Made by a program: the position numbers and the translations under genes
Assembly (NCBI GenBank): GCA_024405115.1
Contig: JAKSPD010000002.1
Span: 1 to 64,000 of the forward strand
Direction of reading: 5' to 3'
DNA from: Lachnospiraceae bacterium
GTDB lineage: Bacteria; Bacillota; Clostridia; Lachnospirales; Lachnospiraceae
DNA: 64,000 nt
Shown: piece by piece, positions 33,777-41,979 of the stretch
Position numbering within the stretch: the stretch's first letter is position 1
Layout: every line of letters starts with the position of its first letter
Notes under the pieces: model-generated
The model's input: the letters and a program-made list of their open reading frames with translations, nothing else
What the model was told of the DNA's origin: nothing
Database searches by the model: none

Positions 33777-34433
33777 TCAATTGTTTTTGAAAAGCCTCTC
33801 TGCGGCATTAATGAGAAACGCCCCGAAAATGCAGCTTAGCCAGTAAAGAAGAATTGCGGGTATGTTTCCAATAACCTCAGCAACGTCCATAACCACAACC
33901 TGATATGTGGGAACCAGCAGATTAATATAGAACATGTTAATGTCCTGCCCCGTTTTTATCGTTACCAGTATGTTAAGGAGTTCAGCGGCCAGGCTGCAGA
34001 TTACAAAGATGAAAAGTCCGGGAATGAAGCTTTTATCCTTTCTTACGAATGCTGAAAAAACTCCGATAAGAATAAGCATCACATGCCATACATAGGAATA
34101 GACCGTAAGCGCCACTACCGTGTAGTGGAACCCGGAAGTGTCTAAAAAAGCACAGATACCGCCTAAAAGCCCGAATGTTGAAAGAAAAACCCTGCAGGCC
34201 TCAAGCACCTTTTGCTTTTTTGTAAGACCCGCCAAAAGGCATGCATACATGGGAATGCTGCAGAGCTGGAACGGAAAATAAAACCACTGGTACGTTCCTT
34301 TTCCAACATAAAAAGTCAGCACCAGCTGCTTTATAATCTCAAAGATTATCATTGCGGTGCCGACTGTCAGATATATTTTTTTCTGTTTACTTTTAATGAG
34401 ATTCACAAGATTACGCGCTTTCTGCGCAGACAA
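33777..34433 (-). CDS. Integral membrane protein, YwaF/TMEM164-like
   Basis: The 218-residue protein has about six transmembrane helices and the motif FPFQLCSIPMYACL (about 52-65), typical of the YwaF family (TMEM164-like). Other features are the conserved YSYVWHVMLILIG and NMFYINLL segments. The molecular function of bacterial YwaF is not established. It lies 13 bases after the cyclase gene in an apparent five-gene unit (35211 to 31104). Confidence 0.65.
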   Translation of the reverse strand: MSAQKARNLVNLIKSKQKKIYLTVGTAMIIFEIIKQLVLTFYVGKGTYQWFYFPFQLCSIPMYACLLAGLTKKQKVLEACRVFLSTFGLLGGICAFLDTSGFHYTVVALTVYSYVWHVMLILIGVFSAFVRKDKSFIPGLFIFVICSLAAELLNILVTIKTGQDINMFYINLLVPTYQVVVMDVAEVIGNIPAILLYWLSCIFGAFLINAAERLFKNN

Positions 34434-34446
34434 CTGCCATTAAGCC

Positions 34447-35199
34447 TTAATCGCATATTGCAAATACCCTGCAGGGAAGTCCGTTTGCGCCCTCAAAGTT
34501 TGGCCATGAAGCAAACAGTATTGCACCCGCTGCCGGTATCTGGTCAAGATTTTTGAGGACCTCTATCTGAATGTGACCGCTCTCAAGAACATATCTTTCG
34601 CATGCAAGGTCACCCATCTTTACGGTTTCCGCCGATGCATCTGTATCAAGCGTCTCATGTCCGCTTGCAGCAGCTTTTCTTTCCTCATAGATATACCTGA
34701 TTGCAGGAAGTGACCAACCGGGGAAATTCTCGCTTCCGTCCTCTGCTATTCCTGACATCTTATTCATGTCAGGCCAGTTTTTATACCAGTCAGTACGAAG
34801 TGCCACGAATGCCCCTTCCGGGATTTCACCGTACTCCGCCTCATATTCCTTTATGTCTTCAACCGTTACAGCATAATGGCAGTCAGCTTTTGCCTTTTCT
34901 GAAATATCTATTACACAGAGCGGAAAGGCTGCATCATGCATCGTAAAGCTTTCTGCGAAAACTCCGTTCTTATCAAAATGGGCAGGGAAATCGATGTGGG
35001 TTCCATACTGTCCCGGGAACTTGAACTGCTGTATCCTGCACTCAAGCATGGGATTGCCCCAGTCAAAAAGTACATTTCCAAGTTCAGCAGCACCCTCCGG
35101 AATTCCGCTCCAGTAAGGGCTTTCGTTGTTCATGAGGTGTGAAAGTTCAACCCACTTCTTCTCTTTAAGGTTTTTAAGTTCTTCCCAGAGTCCGTACAT
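34447..35199 (-). CDS. Cyclase-family metal-dependent hydrolase (kynurenine formamidase-like)
   Basis: The 250-residue protein carries the cyclase-family metal-binding motif GTHIDFPAH (His68, Asp70, His74). Family members hydrolyse formamides or amides (KynB, isatin hydrolase); the substrate here is unknown. An Ala/Thr/Ser-rich insert (about 178-195) is unusual. It starts 11 bases after the acetate-kinase-like gene, so the two are co-transcribed, perhaps hydrolysis followed by substrate-level phosphorylation. Confidence 0.78.
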   Translation of the reverse strand: MYGLWEELKNLKEKKWVELSHLMNNESPYWSGIPEGAAELGNVLFDWGNPMLECRIQQFKFPGQYGTHIDFPAHFDKNGVFAESFTMHDAAFPLCVIDISEKAKADCHYAVTVEDIKEYEAEYGEIPEGAFVALRTDWYKNWPDMNKMSGIAEDGSENFPGWSLPAIRYIYEERKAAASGHETLDTDASAETVKMGDLACERYVLESGHIQIEVLKNLDQIPAAGAILFASWPNFEGANGLPCRVFAICD

Positions 35200-35210
35200 C
35201 TTATTCCTCC

Positions 35211-36233
35211 TTATTTCATTAACTTATATGTTTCTCTTGCAACCACGATTTCCTCATTGGCAGGTATGACATACATTTTCACATCGCCCATGAATCTTAT
35301 ATGGTTCATTACATAGTTCCTTACAGCCTCACTGTTTTCACCGATTCCTCCGGTAAATGCCACGGCATCAAGGCCTCCCATCATGGCAGCAAAGCGTCCG
35401 ATGTACCCTGTTACTTCTTTTGCATACATCTTAAAGGCAAGAACTGCTCTTTCATTACCGCATGCCGCGGCCTTAAGAATGTCACGGAGATCATTACCCA
35501 CACCTGATATACCAAGGAATCCTGACTTCTTCTGAAGTTCAGTTTCAATCTCTTCATAACTCATTCCTGCATATTTATGCATGAAGAACACAAGATACGG
35601 ATCGAAGTCGCCGCAACGGTTCCCCTGAGGCACGCCGCACTGAAGGCTCATGCCAAATGACGTGTCAAAGCATTTTCCGTCCACTATGGCTGAAAGCGAG
35701 CTTGACCCGCCCAGGTGACAGCTTACCGCCTTATAGTGCTTTCCAAGTTTTTCATTTAGAACACCTGCCACATAAGAATGTGATGCACCGTGATAACCGT
35801 ATTTTCTTATCCCGTAGTTCTCATACCATTCATAAGGAAGCGGGTAAAGATAGTTGACTTCCGGAATAGTCCTGTGGAAATTCGTCTCAAAAACACCCAC
35901 GAGAGGCATGTCAGGCATTATTTTTTTGAATGTATTGATTGCCTTTAAATAAAACGTGTTATGGGCCGGAGCAACCACCATGTAGTCCTCCATGCCTTTA
36001 ATCACTGCATCATCAATCAGATGAACCCCGTAATGGTCCTTTGAAAGAACGGTCTTGAAACCGACCGCATCGATCTTTACATTTTCCGGAAGCGTCTTTA
36101 AATAATCCCTGATACCGGTTTCATAGTCAGTTACCCTTTCGTACTTTTTTACGGAAAGTTCCTTTTCCTCCGGCATCTCGAAAAGTCTGAACTTTAAAGA
36201 TGTGCTGCCTGCATTGCATACAAGTATGTTCAT
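35211..36233 (-). CDS. Acetate/butyrate kinase-family protein, divergent
   Basis: The 340-residue ASKHA-fold protein has the AckA landmarks in order: CNAGSTSLKF (Asn7), APAHN, FETNFHRTIP, IRKYGYHGASHSYV (His149), CHLGGSSSL, GNRCGDFDP (Arg206) and TGGIGENS. Compared with acetate kinase (about 400 residues) it is shorter; the catalytic Asp148 position is Glu116 and the Arg91 position is probably Lys60 (GFKTV instead of GHRVV). It therefore may phosphorylate a carboxylate other than acetate. It is the first gene of the unit with the cyclase. Confidence 0.75.
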   Translation of the reverse strand: MNILVCNAGSTSLKFRLFEMPEEKELSVKKYERVTDYETGIRDYLKTLPENVKIDAVGFKTVLSKDHYGVHLIDDAVIKGMEDYMVVAPAHNTFYLKAINTFKKIMPDMPLVGVFETNFHRTIPEVNYLYPLPYEWYENYGIRKYGYHGASHSYVAGVLNEKLGKHYKAVSCHLGGSSSLSAIVDGKCFDTSFGMSLQCGVPQGNRCGDFDPYLVFFMHKYAGMSYEEIETELQKKSGFLGISGVGNDLRDILKAAACGNERAVLAFKMYAKEVTGYIGRFAAMMGGLDAVAFTGGIGENSEAVRNYVMNHIRFMGDVKMYVIPANEEIVVARETYKLMK

Positions 36234-36269
36234 GGCCTCTTCTCCTTAAGCATAAACTTATACATCTAC

Positions 36270-36298
36270 ATTGTACCTTTATTGGCAGTTTTTGTCCA
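36270..36298 (-). promoter_or_regulatory. Promoter of the kinase-cyclase unit
   Basis: On the minus strand TGGACA (36293-36298) and TACAAT (36270-36275) are 17 bp apart, about 37 bases before the start codon. Confidence 0.65.
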
Positions 36299-36394
36299 TC
36301 TTCATGGTGTGTTTACAATCACCAAATATAATCCCTCTTTTTTATTGAAATTTCCCATAAGAGAACTCTTTACACAGATACCGTGAAGATGTGT

Positions 36395-36407
36395 TATACT
36401 GTCATCA
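36395..36407 (+). promoter_or_regulatory. Extended -10 promoter placing the start at the ATG
   Basis: TG-T-TATACT (-10 at 36395-36400) ends seven bases before the A of the ATG at 36407, and no ribosome site precedes this ATG. The transcript would be leaderless or nearly so. Confidence 0.45.
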
Positions 36408-37303
36408 TGAACGGATTGGAACTATCAAAAGAATACTATCTCAAAGTCGGACGCCCCATGCTGGAAAAGAATTTCCCGGATGTTCTGCCGCGAATTGCCA
36501 CAGGACTTTCAGGGGAAGGCTCTGAATGCCTGGGTTTTGATGATGAAACATCCCATGACCACGATTTCGGTCCAGGTTTCTGTATATGGCTTACAGATGA
36601 TGACTTCCGGAAATACGGTGCTTTAATTCAGGCAGAATATGACCGTCTTCCAAAAGATTTTTCCGGCTTTCAAAAAAGAAATGAAACCCTGGAGGCGGGC
36701 AGGCGTGTGGGTGTAATGAGTATCAGCGCCTTTTATGCAAAATTCCTGGGAGACAGCTTCATGCCTCTTAAGGAAAGTGACTGGAACCATTATGAAGAGT
36801 GCCTTCTTGCGACTGCTACAAACGGCGAGGTATTTGAAGACGGTCCCGGTGAATTTTCAAGAATAAGGAATACTCTTTCATATTATCCTTATAATGTATG
36901 GGTTCAGAAAGCAGCGTCCTCTGTGCACCTTCTGTCACAGGCAGGCCAGTATAATTATGAACGTTCCCTTAAACGTGGTGAAAAAATGGCGGCCTTACTT
37001 TCGATAAGCCATTTTATGGAGGAGTCAATCCACCTTTCACACCTCCTTTCAAAAAGGTACGAACCTTATTACAAATGGGCATGGAGGAGCTTTACCTCCC
37101 TTCCTGACAGCAGGGAGATCTCGTCGCTATTGTCAAAGCTTCCGGAATATGCCGCAAACGGTGATGACTGGCGTGCACATATCATAATCGAGAAGGTCTG
37201 CTCCCATTATGTCGCGTCACTTAATGAACTTGGGCTTTCAGACACCAAGGACACTTTTCTTGAGGCTCATGTCCATAAAATTTCAGAAAAATACAGAACT
37301 TAA
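36407..37303 (+). CDS. DUF4037 domain-containing protein
   Basis: The 298-residue protein starts like DUF4037 proteins, with a nucleotidyltransferase-like pattern (ATGLSGEGSECLGFDDETSHDHDFGPGF, around residues 30-57) in which GSEC and DHDFGP would be the active-site region. Upstream in-frame GTG (36383) and ATG (36389) starts also lack ribosome sites; 36407 is preferred because of the promoter geometry. The function of the family is unknown. It is divergent from the kinase-cyclase unit. Confidence 0.7.
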   Translation: MNGLELSKEYYLKVGRPMLEKNFPDVLPRIATGLSGEGSECLGFDDETSHDHDFGPGFCIWLTDDDFRKYGALIQAEYDRLPKDFSGFQKRNETLEAGRRVGVMSISAFYAKFLGDSFMPLKESDWNHYEECLLATATNGEVFEDGPGEFSRIRNTLSYYPYNVWVQKAASSVHLLSQAGQYNYERSLKRGEKMAALLSISHFMEESIHLSHLLSKRYEPYYKWAWRSFTSLPDSREISSLLSKLPEYAANGDDWRAHIIIEKVCSHYVASLNELGLSDTKDTFLEAHVHKISEKYRT

Positions 37304-37348
37304 AAATGAGCCGTTATGGCTCATTTTAAGTTTAATGTGTTCTGCGCG

Positions 37349-38527
37349 TCATGCCTTTCCTATTGCATTTCTTTTTTTGCACAGTTCCCTCCAGTTGACG
37401 CCCTTACTTACCATTACCGAAAGCTCTTCCATCTTTTTGGGAATTTCAATGTGCTGCGGGCACATGGCGGCACAGGCTCCACATTTAATGCATGCGTCCG
37501 GCCATGTGTTCTTATCCTTTGATTCCATGAGTACGGCAGGTATCAGTGTGTTATCAAAAGAATACTCATTGTACCTTTCCATCATAAAAGGAATGTCGAT
37601 TCCCATCGGACAGTGGTCAACACAGTAGCGGCATCCGGTGCAGGGAACTGAATTCATCATGCCACGGGCTATCGATGACAGCACTTCTTTTTCCTTTTCA
37701 CTAAGGGGTCTTGCCTCATTGAAAGTGGCAAGATTATCCATAAGCTGTTCCATTGAATTCATTCCTGAAAGTATCACGGTCACCCCGGGAACATCCATAA
37801 GCCATCTGAAAGACCATGATGCATCACTTTTTCCCGGTTCAAGGATGCCAAGCACATCTTCATCCTTTTCTGAAAGATTTGCCAGTTTCCCTCCCCGGCA
37901 TGGTTCCATAACCCAGATAGGCAGTCCGTGCTCATTGAGCATTTCCACTTTTTTCTTTCCGTTCTGAAGAATCCAGTCGAGATAGTTAAGCTGTATCTGG
38001 ACAAAATCCATCTTATATCCGTGCTCATCCAGGTAATCCAGGAATTTCTGAAGACATTCAACCGTGGCATGCGTTGAAAACCCAAGATACTTTATCCTGC
38101 CTTTTTCCCTCTCTCCTGAAAGATACCTGATAAGGCCTATTTCCTCATCCATGTAAGTATCCAGACATGAATCGTTTACATTATGCAGAAGATAAAAATC
38201 AATGTATTCAGTTCCAAGGCGCTTAAACTGCGCCTCAAAAATCTTTTCAGGCTCAAACGGGTCCATGAACTGATGACCGGGCATCTTGTCAGCTATGTAA
38301 TAAGTATCCCTGGGATACAAGGAAAGACTCTTTGCCAGTATTCCTTCACTTTTTCCGTCATGATACGGCCATGCGGTATCAAAATAGTTAACGCCGTTTT
38401 CATAAGCCGTTTTGAGCAGCTTTTCCGTCAGCTCCTCATCTATGCTCCTATCTTCCTTAAGGGGATAACGCATCGTTCCAAATCCTAACGCCGATATTCT
38501 TAAGCCCCTGAACTGTCTGTATTCCAT
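37349..38527 (-). CDS. Aldo/keto reductase with two [4Fe-4S] ferredoxin motifs
   Basis: The 392-residue protein has an N-terminal aldo/keto reductase barrel with the tetrad visible (Asp and Tyr in YFDTAWPYHDG, Lys in YIADKMPG, His in FYLLHNV). The C-terminus adds CTGCRYCVDHCP and CIKCGACAAMCPQ, which bind two iron-sulfur clusters. This fusion is common in Clostridia and may couple ferredoxin-type electrons to carbonyl reduction. It is a single gene convergent with the DUF4037 gene. The substrate is unknown. Confidence 0.88.
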   Translation of the reverse strand: MEYRQFRGLRISALGFGTMRYPLKEDRSIDEELTEKLLKTAYENGVNYFDTAWPYHDGKSEGILAKSLSLYPRDTYYIADKMPGHQFMDPFEPEKIFEAQFKRLGTEYIDFYLLHNVNDSCLDTYMDEEIGLIRYLSGEREKGRIKYLGFSTHATVECLQKFLDYLDEHGYKMDFVQIQLNYLDWILQNGKKKVEMLNEHGLPIWVMEPCRGGKLANLSEKDEDVLGILEPGKSDASWSFRWLMDVPGVTVILSGMNSMEQLMDNLATFNEARPLSEKEKEVLSSIARGMMNSVPCTGCRYCVDHCPMGIDIPFMMERYNEYSFDNTLIPAVLMESKDKNTWPDACIKCGACAAMCPQHIEIPKKMEELSVMVSKGVNWRELCKKRNAIGKA

Positions 38528-38622
38528 GGTGACACCTCACAAAAACATAAAATCAGTTACATGATAAGTATAGCAGAATCAGTATGGCTGTTCAATAAGA
38601 CCAGTTGTTTCTTTCACGAAAA

Positions 38623-38647
38623 AGGACCGCTTTTTTGAAGCGGTCCT
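38623..38647 (-). terminator. Terminator of purO-purH
   Basis: AGGACCGCTT (38623-38632) pairs with AAGCGGTCCT (38638-38647). On the minus strand TTTTTCG follows. It lies 32 bases after the purH-like stop. Confidence 0.85.
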
Positions 38648-38678
38648 CTCGCGAAGGGTATCTTTATGAAAAAGCCCA

Positions 38679-39857
38679 TCAATGATGGAACAGTCTCATA
38701 CCAGTGAATGCCATTACCATCTGATAACGGTTTGCGGTTTCGATGACATTGTCATCCCTTACTGATCCGCCGGGTTCTGCTATATAGCAGGCGCCTGACT
38801 TTCTAGCTCTCTCAATATTGTCCCCGAAGGGGAAGAAAGCATCGCTTCCAACCGTAACTCCGGTCTGCGTCTTTATCCATTCCTTCTTTTCCTCAGCTGT
38901 AAGTGCCTCAGGCTTTACCTTGAACCACTTCTGCCATTCTCCGTCACGAAGGATGTCCTCATACTCGTCAGAAGTATATATGTCGATTGCATTATCACGG
39001 TCGGGCCTCTTGATTCCGTCTACAAACTGAAGTGAAAGCACCTTCGGATTGCTTCTCATGTACCAGTTGTCGGCCTTCTGGCCTGCAAGACGTGTACAGT
39101 GAATCCTGGACTGCTGTCCTGCTCCCACTCCGATTGCCTGTCCGTCCTTAACGTAGCATACTGAATTGGACTGAGTATACTTAAGTGTGATAAGTGAAAT
39201 GATGAGATCATTTACAGCGTCTTCCGGAAGTTCCTTATTCTCAGTTACGATGTTTGAAAGAAGTTCTCGGTCAATCTTGAAGTTGTTGTGGCCCTGTTCA
39301 AATGTGATTCCGAACACATCTTTCATTTCCCGGGGTGCAGGAACATAGTCAGGATCTATCTCAACAACGTTATACTTTCCGCCCTTCTTCTCCTTAAGTA
39401 TCTCAAGTGCCTCTTCAGTATATCCGGGAGCAATGATTCCGTCGGAAACCTCTTTTTTAATGTAAAGTGCAGTTGCCTTGTCACATATGTCGGAAAGTGC
39501 CGCCCAGTCACCGAATGAGCAGAGTCTGTCAGCACCACGTGCCCTGATGTATGCACAGGCAATGGGTGTAAGTTCTGCATCGATGTCAACGAAATAAATG
39601 TGTTTGTCTATGTCTGACAGGGGTTTTCCAACTGCGGCTCCTGCAGGGGAAACATGCTTGAAGGAAGCTGCAGAAGGAAGGCCTGTTGCCTCCTTCAGTT
39701 CCTTTACAAGCTGCCATGAATTTAAGGCATCAAGGAAGTTGATATATCCGGGTCTTCCGTTTAAAATCTTTAAAGGAAGTTCTGAACCGTCCTTCATATA
39801 GATCTTTGCAGGCTTCTGATTAGGGTTGCATCCATACTTAAGTTCAAATTCAGTCAT
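38679..39857 (-). CDS. purH: AICAR transformylase (stand-alone PurH formyltransferase domain)
   Basis: The 392-residue protein corresponds to the formyltransferase domain of PurH and catalyses the penultimate step of purine synthesis, AICAR to FAICAR with 10-formyl-THF. The catalytic pair is in ASFKHVSPAGAA (Lys67, His68); other matches are YTQSNSVCYVKDGQAIGVGAGQQSR and DAFFPFGDN. The N-terminal IMP cyclohydrolase domain of bifunctional PurH is absent; the PurO-like gene four bases upstream supplies that step. Both are controlled by a purine riboswitch. Confidence 0.9.
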   Translation of the reverse strand: MTEFELKYGCNPNQKPAKIYMKDGSELPLKILNGRPGYINFLDALNSWQLVKELKEATGLPSAASFKHVSPAGAAVGKPLSDIDKHIYFVDIDAELTPIACAYIRARGADRLCSFGDWAALSDICDKATALYIKKEVSDGIIAPGYTEEALEILKEKKGGKYNVVEIDPDYVPAPREMKDVFGITFEQGHNNFKIDRELLSNIVTENKELPEDAVNDLIISLITLKYTQSNSVCYVKDGQAIGVGAGQQSRIHCTRLAGQKADNWYMRSNPKVLSLQFVDGIKRPDRDNAIDIYTSDEYEDILRDGEWQKWFKVKPEALTAEEKKEWIKTQTGVTVGSDAFFPFGDNIERARKSGACYIAEPGGSVRDDNVIETANRYQMVMAFTGMRLFHH

Positions 39858-39861
39858 CTTT

Positions 39862-40494
39862 TCAGTCCCCCATGTTCTTATTGTAAAGCTTCACGTCCCC
39901 GTTATCGAATGCGTAGAGTGAAACCTTATTGTCACAGTTAAGTGCTTCCCAAACCTCATCTGCCGAAGGCATTGTAACTTCTATGGGTTCACCTGTAAAT
40001 GAAGGAAGCGGGCTTCCGTCACCAACATAAGTACTGATGAAATACCCTTTATCCTCGTCGCAGCCGTCATAGCAGAAGAACTCACGGAGACAGCCCTCAC
40101 CGTTTCTCTTTAAAATGGCGATGTCAAAGCTGCCGTTGTCATACATGACTGCTGAGATTCTGGGAGTCCAGTTGGGTGAATCAGGCTCATACTCCCTTGT
40201 CATGAGTGCCTTCTTGAAACAGCCTTCGTCAGCAACAGTGTCCGTCTGGTCACCATTTGTAATGATAAGGCCGAGATCTGTCTTTCTTACGGGATGATAA
40301 ATGATGAGGCTGGGGTCCTTGACTTTGGAGGGGTCAAAAGCCTTTGTCCTGATTCCGTCTTCAGTAAGCTCGAAAACACGGTTACGGCTGTTCTCAGACC
40401 TGCCCATGATAAAATAAAAAGCCTTGTTTTTTCCAATTACGATTCCACGTCCGGGGTATGCATTGTTCTTAAGAATTTCCAGAAGATCCTTCAT
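39862..40494 (-). CDS. purO: IMP cyclohydrolase, PurO-like
   Basis: The start at 40494 is preceded by GGGAGG. The 210-residue protein matches the IMP cyclohydrolase-like (PurO) family, with NAYPGRGIVIGKNKAFYFIM near the N-terminus, ENSRNRVF and PRISAV. It would close the ring of FAICAR to IMP, the last step of purine synthesis. PurO was first described in archaea but also occurs in Clostridia. It is followed directly by the transformylase gene. Confidence 0.82.
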   Translation of the reverse strand: MKDLLEILKNNAYPGRGIVIGKNKAFYFIMGRSENSRNRVFELTEDGIRTKAFDPSKVKDPSLIIYHPVRKTDLGLIITNGDQTDTVADEGCFKKALMTREYEPDSPNWTPRISAVMYDNGSFDIAILKRNGEGCLREFFCYDGCDEDKGYFISTYVGDGSPLPSFTGEPIEVTMPSADEVWEALNCDNKVSLYAFDNGDVKLYNKNMGD

Positions 40495-40576
40495 GGCTTT
40501 TCCTCCCAATAAAAAATAAGATAATTTAACAAAGGGATCAAAGCTGTTGCGAAAAAAGACCCGGCAGATAAAAAAA

Positions 40577-40599
40577 CAGACTCCAATCCACGGAATCTG
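40577..40599 (-). terminator. Riboswitch expression-platform terminator
   Basis: On the minus strand CAGATTCC-GTGGATT-GGAGTCTG (one G-U pair) is followed by TTTTTTT (40570-40576). It lies between the aptamer and the purO start, as expected for a switch that ends transcription when purine is bound. Confidence 0.75.
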
Positions 40600-40619
40600 C
40601 TACCAAAATAAGACCTCTA

Positions 40620-40689
40620 TACCAATAGTCGTGATTGAGCGGCATCACGGTAGAAACATCTGGGCCATCTATCCAGATCTATATCGGTA
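40620..40689 (-). promoter_or_regulatory. Purine riboswitch aptamer, guanine type
   Basis: On the minus strand P1 is TACCGATA/TATTGGTA. P2 is closed by ATCTGG/CCAGAT with GG in its loop, and P3 by CGTGAT/ATCACG with CC in its loop for the loop-loop contact. The conserved junctions GTTTCTACC (40649-40657) and GACTAT are present. The C in GACTAT is the base that pairs with guanine or hypoxanthine; adenine switches have T there. It controls purO-purH. Confidence 0.9.
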
Positions 40690-40701
40690 ACAGCTAATTA
40701 A

Positions 40702-40730
40702 AGACTATCAAAGATAATAAATATTTGCAA
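40702..40730 (-). promoter_or_regulatory. Promoter of the riboswitch/purO-purH transcript
   Basis: On the minus strand TTGCAA (40725-40730) and TAGTCT (40702-40707) are 17 bp apart. Transcription would begin a few bases before the aptamer. Confidence 0.6.
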
Positions 40731-40839
40731 CTGTTAGTATGTACAAATTGCATCATCACAAACAGGATTTATTGTAAAAAATATGGTAGACTTTAAATTT
40801 AGTTATATTTCTGTTATAATCCTTCATGGAGGTGCCCAT

Positions 40840-41742
40840 ATGTCCGAGAAGAAGCCACAGGGAATACATATTAAGGAAAAAATAGTAAATATTGATGAAA
40901 TAGTTGCCGTTGACATGGTTGACGGCCTTCATCATAACGTATACCACAATCATAATGGTGCGTATGAGCTCATGTTCTGCGTTGACGGTCATATGGTAAT
41001 GCGACTTAGGGACGACTGGATTGACATGGACGCCGGATGCTGCATGCTCATACCGCCCGGAGTCTGCCATAATTCAGTCACTGAAAGTACTGCCACACAC
41101 TGCTTTTTCATAGCATTTGCAACCCATGACGACCTTGACACGATTGCAGAGCGCGTTATCAGGCTTTCAGATGCCGCGCTCTCTGTCTACAAGGCCCTTC
41201 TCTCTGAACTGACACGTGGATATATTGACACGAGTATACATGGGCATGTTTATACACTTATTCCCAATAAGGAACTGCCGCTTGGAAGTGAACAGCTGAT
41301 TCTATGTTCTCTTGAACAGCTCATAGTGCTCATGCTTAGAAGTGAGCACGAAAGTTCTGAAAGGCGTGTCATAAAAACCCATAACGAATATGCAAACGAT
41401 ATGGTCGAAAAGAACTACTTCATCGACAATATCAACGCATATATAAAGGAACATCTTTCGGAAAGGCTTTCCGTAGAAGACATCGCCTCACACTTCGGAT
41501 ACTCAAGGTCCCGTCTTTCCACGCTTTATAAGCAGCACACCGGAATCGGGCTAAATAAGGCAATAAACATGGAAAAGCACCTCAAGGCAAGGCAGCTTCT
41601 GATTGAAACTGATTATTCAGTAAGTGAGATATCAGAAATGTTGGGGTTTTCTTCCCCTCAGTACTTCACGAATACCTTCGAAAAATCAACGGGAATGTCA
41701 CCTTCAAACTATGCCAGATTCAAAAGGACCAAAATCAACTGA
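40840..41742 (+). CDS. AraC-family transcriptional regulator with cupin domain (copy 2)
   Basis: The start at 40840 follows GGAGG; the longer frame includes the promoter. The 300-residue protein has a cupin-type sensing domain (VYHNHNGAYELMFCVDGH; LIPPGVCHNS) and a C-terminal AraC domain with helix-turn-helices LSVEDIASHFGYSRSRLSTLYK and VSEISEMLGFSSPQYFTNTF. It is a clear paralog of the regulator at 22537-23433. It lies directly upstream of, and in line with, the kinase operon, and is the best candidate to bind the conserved element at 41855-41897. An extended TG-T-TATAAT -10 lies at 40812-40820. Confidence 0.9.
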   Translation: MSEKKPQGIHIKEKIVNIDEIVAVDMVDGLHHNVYHNHNGAYELMFCVDGHMVMRLRDDWIDMDAGCCMLIPPGVCHNSVTESTATHCFFIAFATHDDLDTIAERVIRLSDAALSVYKALLSELTRGYIDTSIHGHVYTLIPNKELPLGSEQLILCSLEQLIVLMLRSEHESSERRVIKTHNEYANDMVEKNYFIDNINAYIKEHLSERLSVEDIASHFGYSRSRLSTLYKQHTGIGLNKAINMEKHLKARQLLIETDYSVSEISEMLGFSSPQYFTNTFEKSTGMSPSNYARFKRTKIN

Positions 41743-41773
41743 CAGTCAGTTTTCACAAGACTGTCAGTCTTTT
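41739..41773 (+). terminator. Terminator of the araC-like gene (copy 2)
   Basis: CTGACAGTC (41739-41747) pairs with GACTGTCAG (41759-41767) and is followed by TCTTTTTA. The stem includes the stop codon. Confidence 0.8.
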
Positions 41774-41854
41774 TATGTACATTTTTAACAAAATCCAGTC
41801 ACAAAAGCTAACACTTATGTTTTTGTTTTATTAGTGTGAATTTTTACAAAATCG

Positions 41855-41897
41855 CACATTTATGAATTTGTTTTATAGTTGTGATTTTTAATTGATA
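41855..41897 (+). promoter_or_regulatory. Conserved 43-bp activator-type element, copy 2
   Basis: This element contains TATAGTTGTGATTTTT and ends in the -35 of the kinase operon. It matches the minus-strand element 16954-16996 at 37 of 43 positions. Upstream, TTTTGTTTTATTA (41821-41833) recurs in related form near the other operons of the locus. Confidence 0.7.
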
Positions 41898-41920
41898 ATT
41901 GAGTTTGCTTTTGCTACAAT
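41892..41920 (+). promoter_or_regulatory. Promoter of the kinase operon
   Basis: TTGATA (41892-41897) and TACAAT (41915-41920) are 17 bp apart, 60 bases before the kinase start. Confidence 0.65.
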
Positions 41921-41979
41921 TTCCCTAAGTATGGGTCATTGGGCCCAACTCTTTTTGGTACTTTAGAAGGAGTTTATTT

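Noticed and set aside
40620..40689. Adenine-specific reading of the purine riboswitch
   Set aside because: The discriminating base in the GACTAT junction is C, which specifies guanine or hypoxanthine; adenine switches have T.
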